Shown in pieces: positions 5,129 through 5,176 of a stretch of 5,176 bases of DNA; the stretch's first letter is position 1; every line of letters starts with the position of its first letter. Origin of the DNA: DASUTW01 sp035513995 (GTDB taxonomy: Bacteria > Actinomycetota > UBA4738 > CALAEC01); contig DATKBL010000172.1 in the NCBI GenBank assembly GCA_035513995.1, forward strand, positions 1 through 5,176, in the 5' to 3' direction. The notes under the pieces were generated by a model. That model searched no databases. It was not told the origin of the DNA and worked only from the letters and a program-made list of their open reading frames with translations. Both the position numbers and the translations under genes were made by a program.

Positions 5129-5176
5129 TCAGTCCTGCGTGGGATCCCAGTCGCGGAGGGCCTCGGCCAGCTTGAC
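5129..5176 (-). CDS. C-terminal end of an unidentified protein (15 residues visible)
   Basis: The minus strand is open from the window edge to TGA at 5131-5129 and encodes VKLAEALRDWDPTQD. Fourteen of the fifteen sense codons end in G or C, the pattern of the genes here, and the stop lies just upstream of the SRP RNA promoter, so this is probably the true end of a co-oriented gene. The fragment looks like the end of an amphipathic helix and is too short to assign. In B. subtilis the gene at this place is tadA, but nothing in these residues identifies it. Confidence 0.5.
   Translation of the reverse strand, partial: VKLAEALRDWDPTQD

Overview
The window is a very GC-rich bacterial chromosome segment (roughly 70% GC by eye, with nearly all third codon positions G or C and frequent GTG starts). 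It most resembles a deep-branching actinobacterium, for example of the Thermoleophilia or Rubrobacteria type. The RecR N-terminus (MFEGPIQDL...LPGIGPKSAQR) is close to what I remember of actinobacterial RecR, and DegV-family proteins are typical of Gram-positive phyla. The SRP RNA is the long Bacillus-like type with an Alu domain, not the short 4.5S type usual in classical actinobacteria. The lineage is an inference from recalled sequences, not from a search.

Layout, left to right. Positions 1-722 (minus) hold a DegV/FakB-type fatty-acid-binding protein whose C-terminus runs off the window. An 89-bp divergent intergenic region (723-811) follows. Next is a plus-strand pair: a 139-aa stand-alone cyclic-nucleotide-binding domain protein (812-1231) and, 2 bp later, a 12-TM MFS exporter (1234-2499). 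The exporter overlaps tail-to-tail by 41 bp with a minus-strand housekeeping block. Read 5' to 3', that block is the end of an unidentified gene (5176-5129), a promoter -10 box (5105-5100), a large SRP RNA (5094-4819), dnaX (4795-3053) and recR (3052-2459).

The minus-strand block matches the conserved tadA-scr-dnaX-ybaB-recR neighbourhood of Bacillus subtilis and relatives, but without ybaB/ebfC: the dnaX TAG stop is directly followed by the recR GTG start. SRP RNA, clamp loader and recombination mediator are probably transcribed from one promoter, with the SRP RNA cut out of the 5' end of the transcript.

The cyclic-nucleotide-binding protein has a complete phosphate-binding cassette but no output domain. 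Its tight coupling to the MFS gene suggests a nucleotide-sensing partner of the exporter, a split form of the fused MFS-cNMP architecture. I see no mobile element, CRISPR array, tRNA or clearly new system. The best leads are the CNB-MFS pair and the long SRP RNA with the ybaB-less operon.
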